Origin: Solimonas aquatica
GTDB lineage: Bacteria; Pseudomonadota; Gammaproteobacteria; Nevskiales; Nevskiaceae
Direction of reading: 5' to 3'
Assembly: GCF_900111015.1 (NCBI RefSeq)
Contig: NZ_FOFS01000006.1
Location: 1 to 64,000, forward strand
Length of the DNA stretch: 64,000 bases
The position numbers were made by a program, and so were the translations under genes. Below the pieces are notes generated by a model. It saw only the letters and a program-made list of their open reading frames with translations. It did no database searches and was not told the origin of the DNA. Below, one piece after another: positions 40,263-49,119 of the stretch; the first letter of the stretch is position 1, and every line of letters starts with the position of its first letter.

Positions 40263-41275
40263 TGGCGACACGCGTGCTGATGCTGTTCGATCTGCCCTAT
40301 GCGGTGAAGCCCGGCTATGACTACGCGGAGGAATTCGCCAATCCCAACGGCAGCTACACCGAGGCCGATGTCTATCGCGCGCTGCTGGACAGCGGCTACG
40401 AGGTGCAGCGCCTGAGCCTGTTCGACGATGTGCGGCCGCTGATCGAGGTGGTGCGCGAGCAGCGGCCGGATGTGATCTTCAATCTCTGCGAGACCTTCCA
40501 CAACATCACGCAGTGGGACAAGAACGTGGCGGCGCTGATCGAGCTGCTGGGCGTGCCCTGCACCGGTGCCGGCAGCGGCGCGCTGTTCCTGTGCAACGAC
40601 AAGAGCCTGTGCAAGAAGATCCTGCGCTTCCACCGCGTGCGCACGCCGCGCTTCCACAGCTATTACCGCGGCCAGAAGATCCGCCTGCCGAAAACCCTGA
40701 AGCTGCCCTGCATCGTCAAGCCGCTCACCGAGGAAGCCTCGCGCGGCATCTCGCAGGCTTCCGTGGTGGACGACGAGGCGGCACTGTGCGCGCGCGTGCA
40801 GATGATTCACGAGCGCATGAACCTGGACGCCATCGCCGAGGAATACGTCGAGGGCCGCGAGCTGTACATGAGCATCATCGGCGACAGGCTGCTGCGCCTG
40901 CTGCCGCCGCGCGAGCTGAGCTTCGGGCAGATGGCCGAGGACGAGCCGCGCATCGCCACCTACAAGGCCAAGTGGGACGAGGCCTATCGCAAGCGCTGGG
41001 GCATCCGCAATCACTTCGCCGAAGACCTGGACCCGGTGCTGGCGCAGCGCCTGCACGACACCTGCAAGCGCGCCTACCGCGCGCTCAATCTCAAGAGCTA
41101 TGCGCGCTTCGATCTGCGCGTCACCGCCGCCGGGCAGGTCTACGTGATCGAGCCCAATGTGAACCCCTGCATCGCCCGCGACGACGAGCTGGCGCAATCG
41201 GCGGAGAAGGTCGGGATCGCCTATGCTTCCCTGATCCGCATGCTGGTCAATCAGGCCCTGCGCCGCAGCCAATGA
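40262..41275 (+). CDS. ATP-grasp ligase, D-Ala-D-Ala ligase type
   Basis: A 337-residue ATP-grasp enzyme that joins a carboxylate and an amine using ATP. Motifs: DVIFNLCETFHNITQWDKNV (N-terminal domain), GVPCTGAGSGALFLCNDKS, LPCIVKPLTEEASRGIS (ATP-binding lysine and glycine-rich loop), NLDAIAEEYVEGRELYMSII, and the magnesium ligands in YVIEPNVNPCIARDDELA. It is related to Ddl but differs from the cell-wall enzyme and lies outside a murein cluster. It is encoded between the metallopeptidase and the mutarotase with overlaps at both ends, so it is in a coupled operon. Confidence 0.88.
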   Translation: MATRVLMLFDLPYAVKPGYDYAEEFANPNGSYTEADVYRALLDSGYEVQRLSLFDDVRPLIEVVREQRPDVIFNLCETFHNITQWDKNVAALIELLGVPCTGAGSGALFLCNDKSLCKKILRFHRVRTPRFHSYYRGQKIRLPKTLKLPCIVKPLTEEASRGISQASVVDDEAALCARVQMIHERMNLDAIAEEYVEGRELYMSIIGDRLLRLLPPRELSFGQMAEDEPRIATYKAKWDEAYRKRWGIRNHFAEDLDPVLAQRLHDTCKRAYRALNLKSYARFDLRVTAAGQVYVIEPNVNPCIARDDELAQSAEKVGIAYASLIRMLVNQALRRSQ

Positions 41276-42111
41276 ACATGGACACTCTGCCCTTCCCCGT
41301 CGATGAACTGCGCAGCCGTGACGGCGCGCGCGTGCTGCTCAGCCGCCACGGCGCGCAGGTCTGCAGCTGGCGCGATGCCGCGGGCGTCGAGCGCCTGTAC
41401 TGCTCGCCGCTGGCGCAGGCCGGCCCGGGTCAGGCGATCCGCGGCGGCGTGCCGGTGATCTTTCCGCAGTTCGCGGGTGAAGGCTCGCTGCCCAAGCACG
41501 GCTTTGCGCGCACCCAGGACTGGCAGCTGCTGGCCAGCACCGTGCTCGCCGACGGCAGCGCGCAGGCGCATTACCGCCTGAGCGACAGCCCCGCCACCCG
41601 CGCGATCTGGCCGCAGCGTTTCGATGCGCAGCTGGGCATCCGCTTCAAGGGGGGCGAGCTGCAGCTGAGCCTGAGCATCGACAACCTCGGCGGCACACCG
41701 TTTCAGTTCAGCTGCGCCCTGCACACCTATCTGCGCGTGCAGGACCTTTCCGGCCTGCGTCTGAGCGGACTGCAGCATCTGGCTTATCGCGACAGCGCCG
41801 ATGGCCTGCGCCAGCGCTGGCAGCAGGAGGCCGAGCTGGCCATCGTCGGCGAGGTGGATCGCCTCTACTACGCCACGCCGCGTGAGCTGATCCTGCGCGA
41901 CGGCGCCACGCATCTGAGCCTGCTGCAGGAAGGCTTCAACGACAGCGTGGTCTGGAACCCCGGCGCCGGCAAGGCCGCCGCGCTCCCGGACATGCCGCCC
42001 GACGACTGGCAGAAGATGCTCTGCGTGGAAGCCGCGCAGGTCGGCCAGCCGGTACAGCTGGCGCCCGGCGCGCGCTGGCAGGGCTCGCAGACGCTGCGGG
42101 TGCTGCGCTGA
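41272..42111 (+). CDS. D-hexose-6-phosphate mutarotase-like protein
   Basis: A 279-residue aldose epimerase family protein (YeaD type), expected to interconvert alpha and beta anomers of hexose-6-phosphates. Family segments are RGGVPVIFPQFAGEGSLPKH (family GGIPVCFPWFG), SCALHTYLRVQDL (catalytic His) and SVVWNPGAGKAAAL. The ATG overlaps the preceding TGA (ATGA). Its place in this operon may be chance or reflect a sugar-containing product of the ligase. A hairpin repeat follows, close to the convergent DUF1302 gene. Confidence 0.9.
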   Translation: MNMDTLPFPVDELRSRDGARVLLSRHGAQVCSWRDAAGVERLYCSPLAQAGPGQAIRGGVPVIFPQFAGEGSLPKHGFARTQDWQLLASTVLADGSAQAHYRLSDSPATRAIWPQRFDAQLGIRFKGGELQLSLSIDNLGGTPFQFSCALHTYLRVQDLSGLRLSGLQHLAYRDSADGLRQRWQQEAELAIVGEVDRLYYATPRELILRDGATHLSLLQEGFNDSVVWNPGAGKAAALPDMPPDDWQKMLCVEAAQVGQPVQLAPGARWQGSQTLRVLR

Positions 42112-42145
42112 ACCTCAGGCGTGAGAAAAAAGATCAGCCTTCGTC

Positions 42146-42227
42146 ATTCCCGCGCGAGCGGGAATCCAGTGATCAGGTGCAGCACTCAGCGGATGGCGCC
42201 CACGGCATGCCCGCTTGCGCGGGCATG
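42146..42227. repeat. Paired hairpin repeat (dRS3-like ATTCCC-N8-GGGAAT)
   Basis: ATTCCC-N8-GGGAAT (42146-42165) is the same design as a common short dispersed repeat. A second hairpin at 42206-42227, CATGCCCGC/GCGGGCATG, follows 40 bases later. The pair fills the gap between the convergent mutarotase and DUF1302 genes and may also stop transcription. Confidence 0.6.
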
Positions 42228-42277
42228 ACACCGCGTTTCATCCGCACCGCGCTGCGCCGCCTCGGGCCTCACGCGCC

Positions 42278-44431
42278 TCAGAACGAGTAAGTGAAGCTCA
42301 GCGCCAGATTGTCGCGATCCCGCCGGGTGTTGGCGCTGCCGCCGCCGGTGAGCATCTGGTAGACGAGGCGGCCCGAGAGGCTTTCGCTGAACACCACATC
42401 GCTGCCCAGGTCCAGCTCCTTGCGGCCGGCGACGAAGTTCTGCATCGGCGAGATCGCAATGCCCTGCACGTCCCAGAAATAGGCCAGGGTCGGCTTGAAG
42501 TTCCAGCCGAAGGCCAGATCGTTGTACTCGCTGCGCACCGCGAAGCGCATGCCCCAGGCGAAATCGTCGGCGAAGTTCCGGGTCTGCTGATGCGGATTGA
42601 AGCGCCGCGCATCGGGCTGGCCATCCGGCGCACCGCTGCCGTCGGCACCGGGGCTGTAATGCGTGCGATTGGGCCCGGAACCTTCGAACTGCAGGTCCTT
42701 GAGCTTGGGCATGTCGTAGACCTGGGTGAAGCCGGCTTCGACGATGAAGATCAGCTGGTCGGCGCCGATGGGATTGCTGGACACGGCGCGGATCGCGGTC
42801 AGATCCAGCTGCCCGACCTTGAGGCGCTCGTAGCCGCGGATGTACTGGCGCGCCGCGATGCTGCCCAGCCCGCGATACGACTTGATGTAGCTGGGGAAGG
42901 CTATGTCGGCTGCGGGAAAGGTGGCGCCGAGCAGATTGGTCACATCGCCCAGGCCGCCGCTGCCCGAGGGCAGCAGATTGATCAGGCCGGCCAGGGCCTG
43001 CGGCGTGACCGAGAATTCCTGCTCCGGCAGCGCCGGCTGCAGGCCGCTGAAAATCACATCGGTGTAGTTGATCTGCACCGGCACGTTGTCGCGGTAGGCG
43101 AACTCGCCGGCCAGCGCCCAGTCGCCGATATTGGTGTTGAAGCTCAGGCCATAGAGGTGGATGTCTTTCGGGTAGTCGAGCACGATCTGCAGGGTGTCCA
43201 GCGGCAGCGGCTCGCCGCGCGCCTGGCCCGGCGCCGGCTTGGGCAGCGGCAGGCTGCCGTTGAAGCCGTTGCAGGCCAGATAGGCGTCGATGGTGTTGGT
43301 GGAGAAGCGCGCGCAGGAATCCTCGGTGGCGATGGCCCCGGCATACGGCAGGCGCGAGTGGTAGTTCAGGAAGTAGACCCCCAGCTCGGTGCCGTCGTTG
43401 AGCCAGTCGGCCAGATAACTCAGGCGCACCCCGTACTGCCCCTGGCTGGGCGCGCGGCGCTCATAGGCCTGGGCGCGCGCCGAGGAGCTGCTGATCAGGC
43501 CCAGCGGCCCGGCGAAGCGGCCGATGCCGTCCGGGTCCTCGGCAAACTGGCCCAGGCTGATCATCGCGTAGCGGCCGCCGCCGGCGATATCGCTGTCGGA
43601 GTAGAAGCTGCCCCGCGCATCCGGCTCGGTGCGCCGCCAGGCCAGCTGATAGAACAGCTCCGTTGAAAAGCCGTCGGCGAGGTCCATGGACAGCAGCGCC
43701 GCCGGCACCGGCTTGAACACATCGCCCAGCTCCACGCCCGGCATGTGCAGCAGATTGGCATTGGGCGCGTTGATCTCGGAAATGCTGTTGAGGGCGATGA
43801 AGGTGCTCTCGCCCCAGCGCACGGTCTGGCTGCCCACGGAAATCACGCCCTGCCGTTCGCCCAGCGTGAAGCTGTACTGCACGAAGGCGTCCAGCAGCTG
43901 CGCGCCCAGGGCATAACGGCGCTCGATGGAACCCGGCCGCTCGCTGCGCGCCGGCTGGTGGACATCGTAGGGATGCCGCTCGCGAAAGCCGGCATTGACC
44001 GGATCGTAATAAGCCACGCCGCGCAGGCGCAGGTTCCATTCGCCCCAGGAGAGGTTGAGATCGGAGATCAGCTTGCTGGTGGCGGCGACGATGTCGTACT
44101 GGCGGTAGTTCAGATCGCCGTCGTCGGCATTCACGCCGGAAAACGCGCCGCGCGCGTTCACCAGGCGCTGGTTGGCGCTGGGGTCGCCATTGAGGGAAAA
44201 GCAGTCGTCGGGCGCGCACAGATCGCGCTGCCCGGGCACGCTGAGTTTGCCTATCAGCGCATCGTCGATCTTCTCCAGGCGGATGGCGGCGCCGCTGCTG
44301 AAGCGGTTGTTGAAGCGCAGGTTCAGCTGGTCGAACTGCCACTCCCCCGCCAGCGCGGGCGTCACGAGCCCCGTGGCACTCAAGGCCACGAGAAAACCGG
44401 CCAGCCGCCCAACACCGTGCAGGCTACGCAT
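42278..44431 (-). CDS. DUF1302 family outer membrane protein
   Basis: A 717-residue exported protein of the DUF1302 family, thought to be an outer-membrane beta-barrel. Signal peptide (FLVALSATGLVTPALA), then GEWQFDQLNLRFNNRFSSGA, VISVGSQTVRWGESTFIALN, NANLLHMPGVELGDVFKPVP and a C-terminal LALSFTYSF. DUF1302 proteins occur with DUF1329 proteins, sometimes with MMPL/RND exporters. The DUF1329 partner is at 45762 on the other strand. I use the ATG at 44431, with GAGGGGG upstream; a longer frame begins at 44566. Confidence 0.9.
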   Translation of the reverse strand: MRSLHGVGRLAGFLVALSATGLVTPALAGEWQFDQLNLRFNNRFSSGAAIRLEKIDDALIGKLSVPGQRDLCAPDDCFSLNGDPSANQRLVNARGAFSGVNADDGDLNYRQYDIVAATSKLISDLNLSWGEWNLRLRGVAYYDPVNAGFRERHPYDVHQPARSERPGSIERRYALGAQLLDAFVQYSFTLGERQGVISVGSQTVRWGESTFIALNSISEINAPNANLLHMPGVELGDVFKPVPAALLSMDLADGFSTELFYQLAWRRTEPDARGSFYSDSDIAGGGRYAMISLGQFAEDPDGIGRFAGPLGLISSSSARAQAYERRAPSQGQYGVRLSYLADWLNDGTELGVYFLNYHSRLPYAGAIATEDSCARFSTNTIDAYLACNGFNGSLPLPKPAPGQARGEPLPLDTLQIVLDYPKDIHLYGLSFNTNIGDWALAGEFAYRDNVPVQINYTDVIFSGLQPALPEQEFSVTPQALAGLINLLPSGSGGLGDVTNLLGATFPAADIAFPSYIKSYRGLGSIAARQYIRGYERLKVGQLDLTAIRAVSSNPIGADQLIFIVEAGFTQVYDMPKLKDLQFEGSGPNRTHYSPGADGSGAPDGQPDARRFNPHQQTRNFADDFAWGMRFAVRSEYNDLAFGWNFKPTLAYFWDVQGIAISPMQNFVAGRKELDLGSDVVFSESLSGRLVYQMLTGGGSANTRRDRDNLALSFTYSF

Positions 44432-44599
44432 CGTCTGGATCCCCCTCGCTGTGAACCGCTTTTGTAGTACGGACGGCGGCGAGGCTAGCAGCCGGATCCG
44501 GACGCAAACATTTGCCGGGGGTGACCGATGACTGTCATTTGGGCAAACTGTTGCCTGTAGCGGCACTACCGGAAGCGGTCAGACAAAAGGTCTAGGTGA

Positions 44600-45625
44600 A
44601 TGCGCGACTCTGGTTATTTTCTCGAAATCATCCATCAGGGCATGGTCAAGGCCGGCCTGGACGTCAACGCCATCTACGAACGTCTGGGCTATAACGCCGA
44701 GGATCTGCCGCTGCGCGAGATGCGCACGCCGCACGAGCTGCAGGCGTATTTCTGGGAGACGGTGGAAGCCGTCACCGGCGACGCCGAGATCGGCCTGCAC
44801 CTGTGCCCGCACCTGCCGGTCTTCCACGGCGAGGTGCTGGAGTACCTGATCTTCAGCAGCGCCACCCTGGGCGAAGGCCTGGAACGCGCGCTCAAGTATC
44901 TGCGCCTGCTCAGCGACGCCCTGAATGTGCGCATCCTGCGCGACGAGCAGGGCGCGCGCGCCCTGGTCAAGGGCACCGCTGCGGACGCGCCGCAGCTGCG
45001 CCACACCGAGATCGTGGTGGTCTACGAGCTGGTGCAGTTTTTGAAGAGCGTCACCGAAAACCAGTTCAAGCCGCTGCGCATCGCCCTGCGCTGCAGCCAG
45101 CGCGCCAGCGCCACCAGCTACGAGATGATTTTCGGCTGCCCGGTCAGCTTCGGTGCCGCCGAAAGCGAGATCTGGTGCGAACCGGCGATCCTCGATTACC
45201 GCTCGCCGCGCTGGGACCCGGACCTGCTGAAGCTGCACGAGGACCTGGCCGAGCGCCGCCTGTCCAAGCTGCGCCGGCACGATCTGATCGAGCGCATCCA
45301 GAAAATCTTCGCTCAGCGCCTGGAGCTGGATCAGCTCACCCTCGAAGACGTGGCCGCCGAGCTGGGCGTGCCCACGCGCCGCCTGCGCTTCGAACTGTCC
45401 CGCGCCGGCACCAGCTTCTCCGAGCTGCTGGCGGACTTCCGCTTCGCCCTGGCCAAGCGTCTGCTGGCCGGCACCGACGAGGCGATCGAAAACATCGTCT
45501 ACCTCACCGGCTTCTCGGAGCCCAGCACTTTCTATCGCGCCTTCAAGCGCTGGTCGAGCATGACCCCGGTGCAGTACCGCGAGCTGCGCCGCAGCCGCCG
45601 CCGCGCGCCGCGTCCCCACGGCTGA
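44600..45625 (+). CDS. AraC family transcriptional regulator (OruR/arabinose-binding type)
   Basis: A 341-residue regulator with an N-terminal ligand-binding domain of the OruR type (GYFLEIIHQGMVKAGLDVN on) and a C-terminal AraC pair of helix-turn-helices: LTLEDVAAELGVPTRRLRFE and NIVYLTGFSEPSTFYRAFKR, followed by WSSMTPVQYRELRR. It is divergent from DUF1302 and upstream of DUF1329, so it most likely controls both. The inducer may be a lipid or an amphipathic compound, by analogy only. Confidence 0.92.
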   Translation: MRDSGYFLEIIHQGMVKAGLDVNAIYERLGYNAEDLPLREMRTPHELQAYFWETVEAVTGDAEIGLHLCPHLPVFHGEVLEYLIFSSATLGEGLERALKYLRLLSDALNVRILRDEQGARALVKGTAADAPQLRHTEIVVVYELVQFLKSVTENQFKPLRIALRCSQRASATSYEMIFGCPVSFGAAESEIWCEPAILDYRSPRWDPDLLKLHEDLAERRLSKLRRHDLIERIQKIFAQRLELDQLTLEDVAAELGVPTRRLRFELSRAGTSFSELLADFRFALAKRLLAGTDEAIENIVYLTGFSEPSTFYRAFKRWSSMTPVQYRELRRSRRRAPRPHG

Positions 45626-45761
45626 GCCGCACTGACCCTGCCGCCAAGCCGCGCGTCCGTTCAGCCAAGGACCGCGGCGCGGCCGGCATCGCACAGTGCG
45701 CCCTGCCTGTCGCCATCGCGACGGCGGACCATATAAAGCTTGATACGGAGGGGAGCGGATC

Positions 45762-47177
45762 ATGAAGGCGATGCGCAAGGCTGCGCTGGCGGCATTCGTG
45801 GCGCTGTGGGTGAGCGGCAGCGTTCAGGCCAGCGCCACGGCGGAAGAGGCGGCGCACCTGGGCAAGGACCTGACGCCAGTGGGCGCGATCCGCGCCGGCA
45901 ATGCCGATGGCAGCATTCCGGAGTGGACCGGCGAGAAGAATTTCCCCGAGGACAGCAAGCACTACACGCGTGCGCAGCTGGAAGACCTGCGCAAGAACCG
46001 CCCCGACGAGCTGGAAGCCAAGTTCAAGGGCAGCATGGGCGCGGACTACCTCAAGCCGATCATCACCATCACGCCCGCCAACATGGCGCAGTACGAGGGC
46101 AAGCTCACGGAGGGCCACAAGGCCCTGCTGAAGAAGTACCCGACGTACAAGATGAACGTGTACAAGACGGTCCGTGACGCCTTCTACCCGGACGAGATCT
46201 ACAAGGCCACGCTGGCCAATGCCACCGGCGCCAGCCTGCAGGACACCGACTCGGTGAAGAACGCCCGCCTGGGTTTCCCCTTCCCGATTCCGAAGTCCGG
46301 CGCCGAGGTGATCTGGAACCACAAGCTCAAGTACAAGGGTTCGGCCGCCAAGCGCTTCAACAACCAGGCCATCGTCAAACCCGACGGCAGCTTCGTGATC
46401 ACCAAGATCGTCGAAGACGTGAAGTTCAAGTACGCCAATCTCAAGGAACCGGGCGACACCAACACCCAGAAGCTGCTCGCCTACTATCTCTCCACCGTGG
46501 TCTCGCCGCCGCGCGTCGCCGGCCAGATCACCCTGGTGCACGAGACCCTGGACCAGTCCACCGGCGGTCGTCTGGCCTGGATCTTCTCGCCGGGCCTGGC
46601 GCGCGTGAACCGCGCGCCGGACGTGGGCTACGACAATCCCGCGGTGGGCACCGACAACGAGCAGTACAACGACCAGATCGACGTCTTCAACGGCGCGCTG
46701 GATCGCTACACCTGGAAGCTGGTGGGCCGCAAGGAGCTGTACATCCCGTACAACTCGTACCAGATCAATTCGCCGAAGATCAAATACAAGGACATCCTGC
46801 AGGCGCATCACATCAATCAGGACCTGCCGCGCTACGAGCTGCATCGCGTGTGGGTGGTGGACGCCACGCTCAAGCCCGGCATGCGCCACAATTTCGCGCG
46901 CCGCACCTTCTACGTGGACGAAGACAGCTGGGCGATCGCGGCCGTGGACTGCTACGATGCGCGCGGCCAGTTGTGGAAGGTGCAGGAAGCGCATCTGCTG
47001 ACGGTGCCCTTCATTCCCACCACCACCGGCATTCCGGAGCTGATCTACGATCTGCAGTCGACGCGTTACTTCGCCACCACGCTGGCCAACGAAGATTCGG
47101 TGACCGACTTCGAAGCCAGCTATCCGGATTCCTTCTTCGACCCCGCCAATCTCAAGCGCCTGGCGCGCAACAAATAG
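45762..47177 (+). CDS. DUF1329 domain-containing protein
   Basis: A 471-residue exported protein of the DUF1329 family, which has a LolA/LolB-like fold and partners DUF1302. Signal peptide (ALAAFVALWVSGSVQASAT), then GAIRAGNADGSIPEWTGE, FPIPKSGAEVIWNHKLKYKG, SGRLAWIFSPGLARVNRAPD-like text (actual GGRLAWIFSPGLARVNR) and TLKPGMRHNFARRTFYVDED. A strong GGAGGGGAG ribosome-binding site is present. It would act in the periplasm, carrying a lipid or hydrophobic ligand. An intrinsic terminator follows. Confidence 0.92.
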   Translation: MKAMRKAALAAFVALWVSGSVQASATAEEAAHLGKDLTPVGAIRAGNADGSIPEWTGEKNFPEDSKHYTRAQLEDLRKNRPDELEAKFKGSMGADYLKPIITITPANMAQYEGKLTEGHKALLKKYPTYKMNVYKTVRDAFYPDEIYKATLANATGASLQDTDSVKNARLGFPFPIPKSGAEVIWNHKLKYKGSAAKRFNNQAIVKPDGSFVITKIVEDVKFKYANLKEPGDTNTQKLLAYYLSTVVSPPRVAGQITLVHETLDQSTGGRLAWIFSPGLARVNRAPDVGYDNPAVGTDNEQYNDQIDVFNGALDRYTWKLVGRKELYIPYNSYQINSPKIKYKDILQAHHINQDLPRYELHRVWVVDATLKPGMRHNFARRTFYVDEDSWAIAAVDCYDARGQLWKVQEAHLLTVPFIPTTTGIPELIYDLQSTRYFATTLANEDSVTDFEASYPDSFFDPANLKRLARNK

Positions 47178-47229
47178 GCCGTTCGTCGTGAAGCTCGATT
47201 AAGTTTTGTTGTTGGGGGTGTACTCACTC

Positions 47230-47255
47230 GGCGGCCATCTGGCCGCCCTTTTTTT
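47230..47255 (+). terminator. Rho-independent terminator after the DUF1329 gene
   Basis: A perfect 7-bp stem GGCGGCC/GGCCGCC with loop ATCT is followed by a seven-T run. Confidence 0.85.
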
Positions 47256-47288
47256 GTCAGCGACAAAGTCTGAAACGACACCGTCATC

Positions 47289-47507
47289 ATGAGCAGTCAA
47301 GAACACCACGCCCTCAACCAGGTCCTGCGTGACAAGGCGCCCGAGGCCCTGCAGGCCCTGAGCCACAGCGAGCTGCAGACCCTGACGCAGGCCCTGCAGA
47401 CGGCGCGACGCAATCAGCGCGCCCTGCTGCAGCGCGCGCTGGAAGACGCCTTGCAGCAGCTGCCTTCGCCGCTGCGCGCCGCGCTGAAGAAGCTGCTCGG
47501 CCTGTGA
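47289..47507 (+). CDS. Small helical protein of unknown function
   Basis: A 72-residue protein with leucine- and glutamine-rich helices (LSHSELQTLTQALQTARRNQ) and a basic C-terminus ending LRAALKKLLGL. I do not recognise the family. Its stop overlaps the start of the next gene, so the two are coupled. No obvious ribosome-binding site is seen. Confidence 0.6.
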   Translation: MSSQEHHALNQVLRDKAPEALQALSHSELQTLTQALQTARRNQRALLQRALEDALQQLPSPLRAALKKLLGL

Positions 47508-48418
47508 TGCGGCTGCGCGAAGAACTGGCACGCCAGGCCGAGCAGCAGCGCCTGGCACGCCTGCTCAATCTGAGCGAGGCCGAGCTGGACTTTCTGCTGC
47601 GCCTGGATGCGCAGAGCCTGCGCCAGCTGCGCCAGCAGACCGAAACCATGCTGCACGACTCGGATCGCGAGCTTCTGCAGGCGCTGGCCAGCACCGCGCA
47701 GCGCCTGCCGGTCTCGCTGATCGCGCTGCTCGCGGAAAAATCCCTGGGCGCCCTGCTCTGCGCGCGCATCGCCGCGCTGCTGCCCAACAGCACGGCCAGC
47801 GCCGTGGCGCGCCGCCTGCCCAGCCCCTTGCTCGCCGAAGTCTGCGTGCTGCTCGATCCGCGCCGCCTGCGCGAGCTGGCCCCCGGCATTCCCGCGGCGC
47901 AGATCCTCGCGGTCTCGCTGGCGCTGGCGCAACGCCGCGAGTACGCGACCATGGCCTTGTTCGTCGACATGCTCGATGTCTCGATCCTGGCCGGCGTGAT
48001 TCCGCAGCTGAGCGACGATGCTGCGCTGATCCGCATCGCCGCCTACGTCGAAGACCGTCAGCGCCTCAATGCCCTGATCGCGCTGCTGCCCGCGCCGCGG
48101 CGGGCCGGCATCATCGAAGCCGCACTGGCCGACAACGGCGCGCTGTGGCCGGCGGCGCTGTCATTGATCGGCGAGCTGGACGCACGCTGGCAACGCGAGT
48201 TCGGCGAGCTGGCGCTGCGCCGCGAGCCCGCACAACTGCTGGAGATGATCCGCATCAGTGACGAGGCCGGTCTGCTCGCACAGCTGATCGGCATCGGCAC
48301 CGCCGCTGAAGACGAGGCGGCACTGCGCGGACTGCAGCAGGCGCTGGCACAGCTGGAACCGCTCGTGTTCAAGCGCCTGCTCGGCGCGACGCAGAATCAA
48401 GCGCCACCGGCGCCCTGA
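47504..48418 (+). CDS. Helical-repeat protein of unknown function
   Basis: A 304-residue alpha-helical protein with repeated hydrophobic helices. Stretches such as LPVSLIALLAEKSLGALLC and IRIAAYVEDRQRLNALIALL faintly resemble MgtE N-domain or HEAT-type repeats. No catalytic motif, membrane segment or signal peptide. GTG 47504 or ATG 47507 can start it; both overlap the previous stop. It is coupled with the 72-residue gene, so a two-component complex is possible. 162 bases separate it from the sulfur operon. Confidence 0.7.
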   Translation: MMRLREELARQAEQQRLARLLNLSEAELDFLLRLDAQSLRQLRQQTETMLHDSDRELLQALASTAQRLPVSLIALLAEKSLGALLCARIAALLPNSTASAVARRLPSPLLAEVCVLLDPRRLRELAPGIPAAQILAVSLALAQRREYATMALFVDMLDVSILAGVIPQLSDDAALIRIAAYVEDRQRLNALIALLPAPRRAGIIEAALADNGALWPAALSLIGELDARWQREFGELALRREPAQLLEMIRISDEAGLLAQLIGIGTAAEDEAALRGLQQALAQLEPLVFKRLLGATQNQAPPAP

Positions 48419-48580
48419 AACAGCGCTCTGCCTGACACGGTCCGCCACCGTGCTCTTATGCCGTCCGGCGCTGAGAAAAGCATTCGAAATTCGTTCATGA
48501 CGGCTATGGCCTGCACTTAGAGTGTCGTCACTGCGGCGCCTGGATCGCTGCCGCGAATCGACTTTCATGCGAGGACACTC

Positions 48581-49090
48581 ATGCCGCATCCACTCAGCGC
48601 TTCGCTCGCCGCGCCGGCGCCCGAGGCTGTCGCCAATGCCAGCGACCCCCTGCATCCGCTCCTGCAGAAGGCGCGCGCCAGCGCCGCCGCGCAGGGGCTC
48701 GCGCACGCCGGCGGCGTGGCGCCGCGCGAGGCCTGGCAGCTGGTGCAGGAAGGCGCGGCCCTGCTGATCGATGTGCGCAGCGGCGAGGAACGCAAGTTCG
48801 TCGGCCAGGTGCCCGGCTCGCTGCATGTGGCCTGGGCCAGCGGCACCGCGCTGACGCGCAATCCGCGTTTCGCGCGCGAGCTGGAAGCCAAGGCACGCAA
48901 GGATCAGCCCCTGCTGCTGCTGTGCCGCAGCGGCAAGCGTTCGGTGCTCGCGGCCGAAGCCGCGGCCAAGGCCGGCTTCACGCAGGCCTACAACGTGCTC
49001 GAAGGCTTCGAGGGCGAACTGGACGCGCTGCAGCAGCGTGGCCGTCAGGACGGCTGGCGTTACCACGGCCTGCCCTGGATCCAGGACTAA
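48581..49090 (+). CDS. Rhodanese-like domain protein (sulfur operon)
   Basis: A 169-residue single rhodanese domain with the active-site loop LLCRSGKRS (cysteine persulfide) and the motif ALLIDVRSGEERKFVGQVPG. The N-terminal 40 residues are alanine- and proline-rich. It transfers sulfane sulfur and would carry or receive persulfide sulfur from the desulfurase in this locus. Rhodanese genes are known neighbours of family 2A encapsulins. GAGGA lies 5 bases before the ATG. The gene is 29 bases from the serine acetyltransferase gene. Confidence 0.92.
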   Translation: MPHPLSASLAAPAPEAVANASDPLHPLLQKARASAAAQGLAHAGGVAPREAWQLVQEGAALLIDVRSGEERKFVGQVPGSLHVAWASGTALTRNPRFARELEAKARKDQPLLLLCRSGKRSVLAAEAAAKAGFTQAYNVLEGFEGELDALQQRGRQDGWRYHGLPWIQD

Positions 49091-49119
49091 AAGACCGGCA
49101 TCCCGGGGGAACATGACAA

